Assembly (NCBI GenBank): GCA_000715685.1
Contig: KL569388.1
Location: 46,190 to 60,307 of the forward strand
Length of the DNA: 14,118 nucleotides
Origin: Streptomyces lilacinus
GTDB taxonomy: Bacteria > Actinomycetota > Actinomycetes > Streptomycetales > Streptomycetaceae
Direction of reading: 5' to 3'
Positions 12,896 through 14,118 of the stretch are shown piece by piece. Under the pieces are notes generated by a model. It had not been told where the DNA came from. It did no database searches and was given only the letters and a program-made list of their open reading frames with translations. Both the position numbers and the translations under genes were made by a program. Position 1 is the stretch's first letter; each line of letters opens with the position of its first letter.

Positions 12896-14118
12896 CTACC
12901 AGTTCGACTTGCGGTAGTCCTTCAGGAAGCAGCCGTAGAGGTCCTCGCCCTCCTCACCGCGGACGATCGGGTCGTAGACCCGCGCCGCGCCGTCGATGAG
13001 GTCGAGCGGGGCGTGGAAGCCCTCGGCGGCGAGGCGGACCTTGTCCGGGTGGGGCCGCTCGTCCGTGATCCAGCCGGTGTCGACGCTGGTCATCAGGATG
13101 CCGTCGGACTCGAACATCTCCTGCGCGCTGGTGCGCGTGAGCATGTTCAGCGCCGCCTTGGCCATGTTGGTGTGCGGGTGGCCCGCGCCCTTGTAGCCGC
13201 GGCTGAAGACGCCCTCCATCGCGGAGACGTTCACCACGTACGTACGACGAGCCGCGGACGCGGCCATCACCGGCCGCAGCCGGCTGATGAGGATGAACGG
13301 CGCGGTGGAGTTGCAGAGCTGGACCTCGAGCAGCTCGACCGGGTCGACCTCGGAGACGGTCTGGATCCAGCTGTTGGTGGCGTCCAGGTCCGGCACGAGC
13401 CCGCCGGCGTCGATGGCCGTGCCCGCCTCGATGCGGGCGAGCGAGGCCGAGCCGCTGACCAGCGCGAGGTCGGTGACGTCCTGCGCGCTCAGGCCCTCGC
13501 CCGGCGCGGCCGGCAGCGCCTTGACCGCGTCCACCGCGCCACTGCCGATGTGTATAAGAGACAGACTGTAGGCGCGCGGGGAACGGCGCACCGTCTGGGC
13601 GGCGTTGTTGATCAGGATGTCGAGCGGGCCCTCGGCCGCGATCGAGTCGGCGAGGGCGACGACCTGCGCCGGGTCGCGCAGGTCGATGCCGACGACCTTG
13701 AGTCGGTGGATCCACTCGTCACTGTCCGGCATCGCCTTGAAACGCCGGATGGCGTCGTTGGGGAAGCGGGTGGTGATCGTCGTGTGCGCGCCGTCGCGCA
13801 GCAGTCGCAGCGCGATGTACATACCGATCTTGGCCCGGCCGCCGGTGAGCAGTGCCCGCCGCCCCGTGAGGTCGGTGCGGGCGTCGCGGCGGGCGCGGTT
13901 CTCGGCCGCGCACTCCTGGCACAGCTGGTGGTAGAAGGCGTCGACCTCGACGTAGCGGGTCTTGCAGATGTAGCAGGAGCGGGGGCGCTGCAGGATGCCG
14001 GCGATCTCGCCGACCGTGGAGGACGAGGGCAGCAGTCCCTGCGTCTCGTCGTCGATGCGCTCGGCCGAGCCGGTCGCGGTCGCCTCGGTGACCGCCTTGT
14101 CGTGGGCGGTCTTGGCGG
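12896..14118 (-). CDS. Zinc-finger SDR-family oxidoreductase, 5' end outside the window, with embedded adapter sequence
   Basis: The reading frame is open from the right window edge to TAG at 12896, giving at least 407 residues; an internal ATG at 13822 is not the start. In order it shows a CxxC...CxxC zinc-binding segment (SCYICK, then LCQECAAENRARR), the Rossmann motif TGGRAKIG, NNAAQT, a VNVSAMEG active-site Ser region, and HTNMAKAALNMLTRT around the conserved Lys. The usual YxxxK reads TxxxK, so catalysis by the normal SDR route is doubtful. The first domain would bind NAD(P). At 13547-13564 the gene carries an 18-nt transposon mosaic end translated as LSLIHI, and I expect genuine residues are missing there. 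Substrate and pathway are unknown. It converges on the SARP gene. Confidence 0.85.
   Translation of the reverse strand, partial: AKTAHDKAVTEATATGSAERIDDETQGLLPSSSTVGEIAGILQRPRSCYICKTRYVEVDAFYHQLCQECAAENRARRDARTDLTGRRALLTGGRAKIGMYIALRLLRDGAHTTITTRFPNDAIRRFKAMPDSDEWIHRLKVVGIDLRDPAQVVALADSIAAEGPLDILINNAAQTVRRSPRAYSLSLIHIGSGAVDAVKALPAAPGEGLSAQDVTDLALVSGSASLARIEAGTAIDAGGLVPDLDATNSWIQTVSEVDPVELLEVQLCNSTAPFILISRLRPVMAASAARRTYVVNVSAMEGVFSRGYKGAGHPHTNMAKAALNMLTRTSAQEMFESDGILMTSVDTGWITDERPHPDKVRLAAEGFHAPLDLIDGAARVYDPIVRGEEGEDLYGCFLKDYRKSNW
13547..13564. other. Tn5/Nextera mosaic-end sequence (probable artefact)
   Basis: GATGTGTATAAGAGACAG matches 18 of the 19 bases of the engineered Tn5 mosaic end used in Nextera libraries. 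It is AT-rich and foreign within a GC-rich gene. There is no transposon body, no second end and no visible target duplication, so adapter carry-over at an assembly join is far likelier than biology. Confidence 0.93.

Noticed and set aside
13547..13564. A genuine Tn5-like insertion
   Set aside because: Only one mosaic end is present, with no transposase, no body and no target duplication, and the SDR frame is open on both sides.

Overview
The window looks like chromosomal DNA of a Streptomyces or a close relative. It is very GC-rich with GC-rich third codon positions and uses GTG starts often. It carries typical actinobacterial families: a PAS/GAF/SpoIIE phosphatase, an RsbW-like ATPase, a SARP-type regulator, an EspR-like XRE protein with an ImmA/IrrE protease, a MAB_1171c/DUF6545 membrane protein, and a DUF4360 secreted protein. 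Positions 1-62 also resemble an intergenic repeat common in Streptomyces. No RNA gene, CRISPR array or intact mobile element was seen.

Layout. At 1-3666 (minus strand) an RsbW-like ATPase gene is followed by a PAS-PAS-GAF-PP2C phosphatase gene and then panD, which ends near the hairpin-bearing repeat. At 3809-4508 (minus) lies a secreted DUF4360 gene closed by a perfect 15-bp hairpin. At 5026-6266 a small XRE regulator (plus) converges on, and overlaps by 10 bp, a membrane protein gene (minus). At 6478-7859 an SRPBCC gene (minus) and an alpha/beta-hydrolase gene (plus) diverge from a region holding a perfect 16-bp palindrome. At 7922-8167 there is a relic of a larger regulator.

From 11235 down to 8224 (minus) runs a tight four-gene operon: EspR-like XRE regulator, ImmA/IrrE metalloprotease, MAB_1171c/DUF6545 membrane protein and alpha/beta hydrolase. 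The last two junctions are 4-bp GTGA stop/start overlaps. By analogy with ImmR/ImmA and DdrO/IrrE, the protease may inactivate the repressor-like protein. The membrane protein and hydrolase would be the sensing or output parts. This is the best candidate for an undescribed system here.

Divergent from it (plus) is a SARP-like gene at 11792-12697. It has a clear TTGACA-N18-TAGCGT promoter, three 12-bp direct repeats just upstream of that promoter, a possible short ORF overlapping its start by ATGA, and a roughly 20-bp tandem repeat array running through its stop codon. The window ends inside a zinc-finger-bearing SDR gene (minus) that is open at its 5' end. That gene is interrupted by an 18-nt match to the Tn5/Nextera mosaic end, almost certainly a library or assembly artefact, so the SDR sequence should not be trusted at that point.
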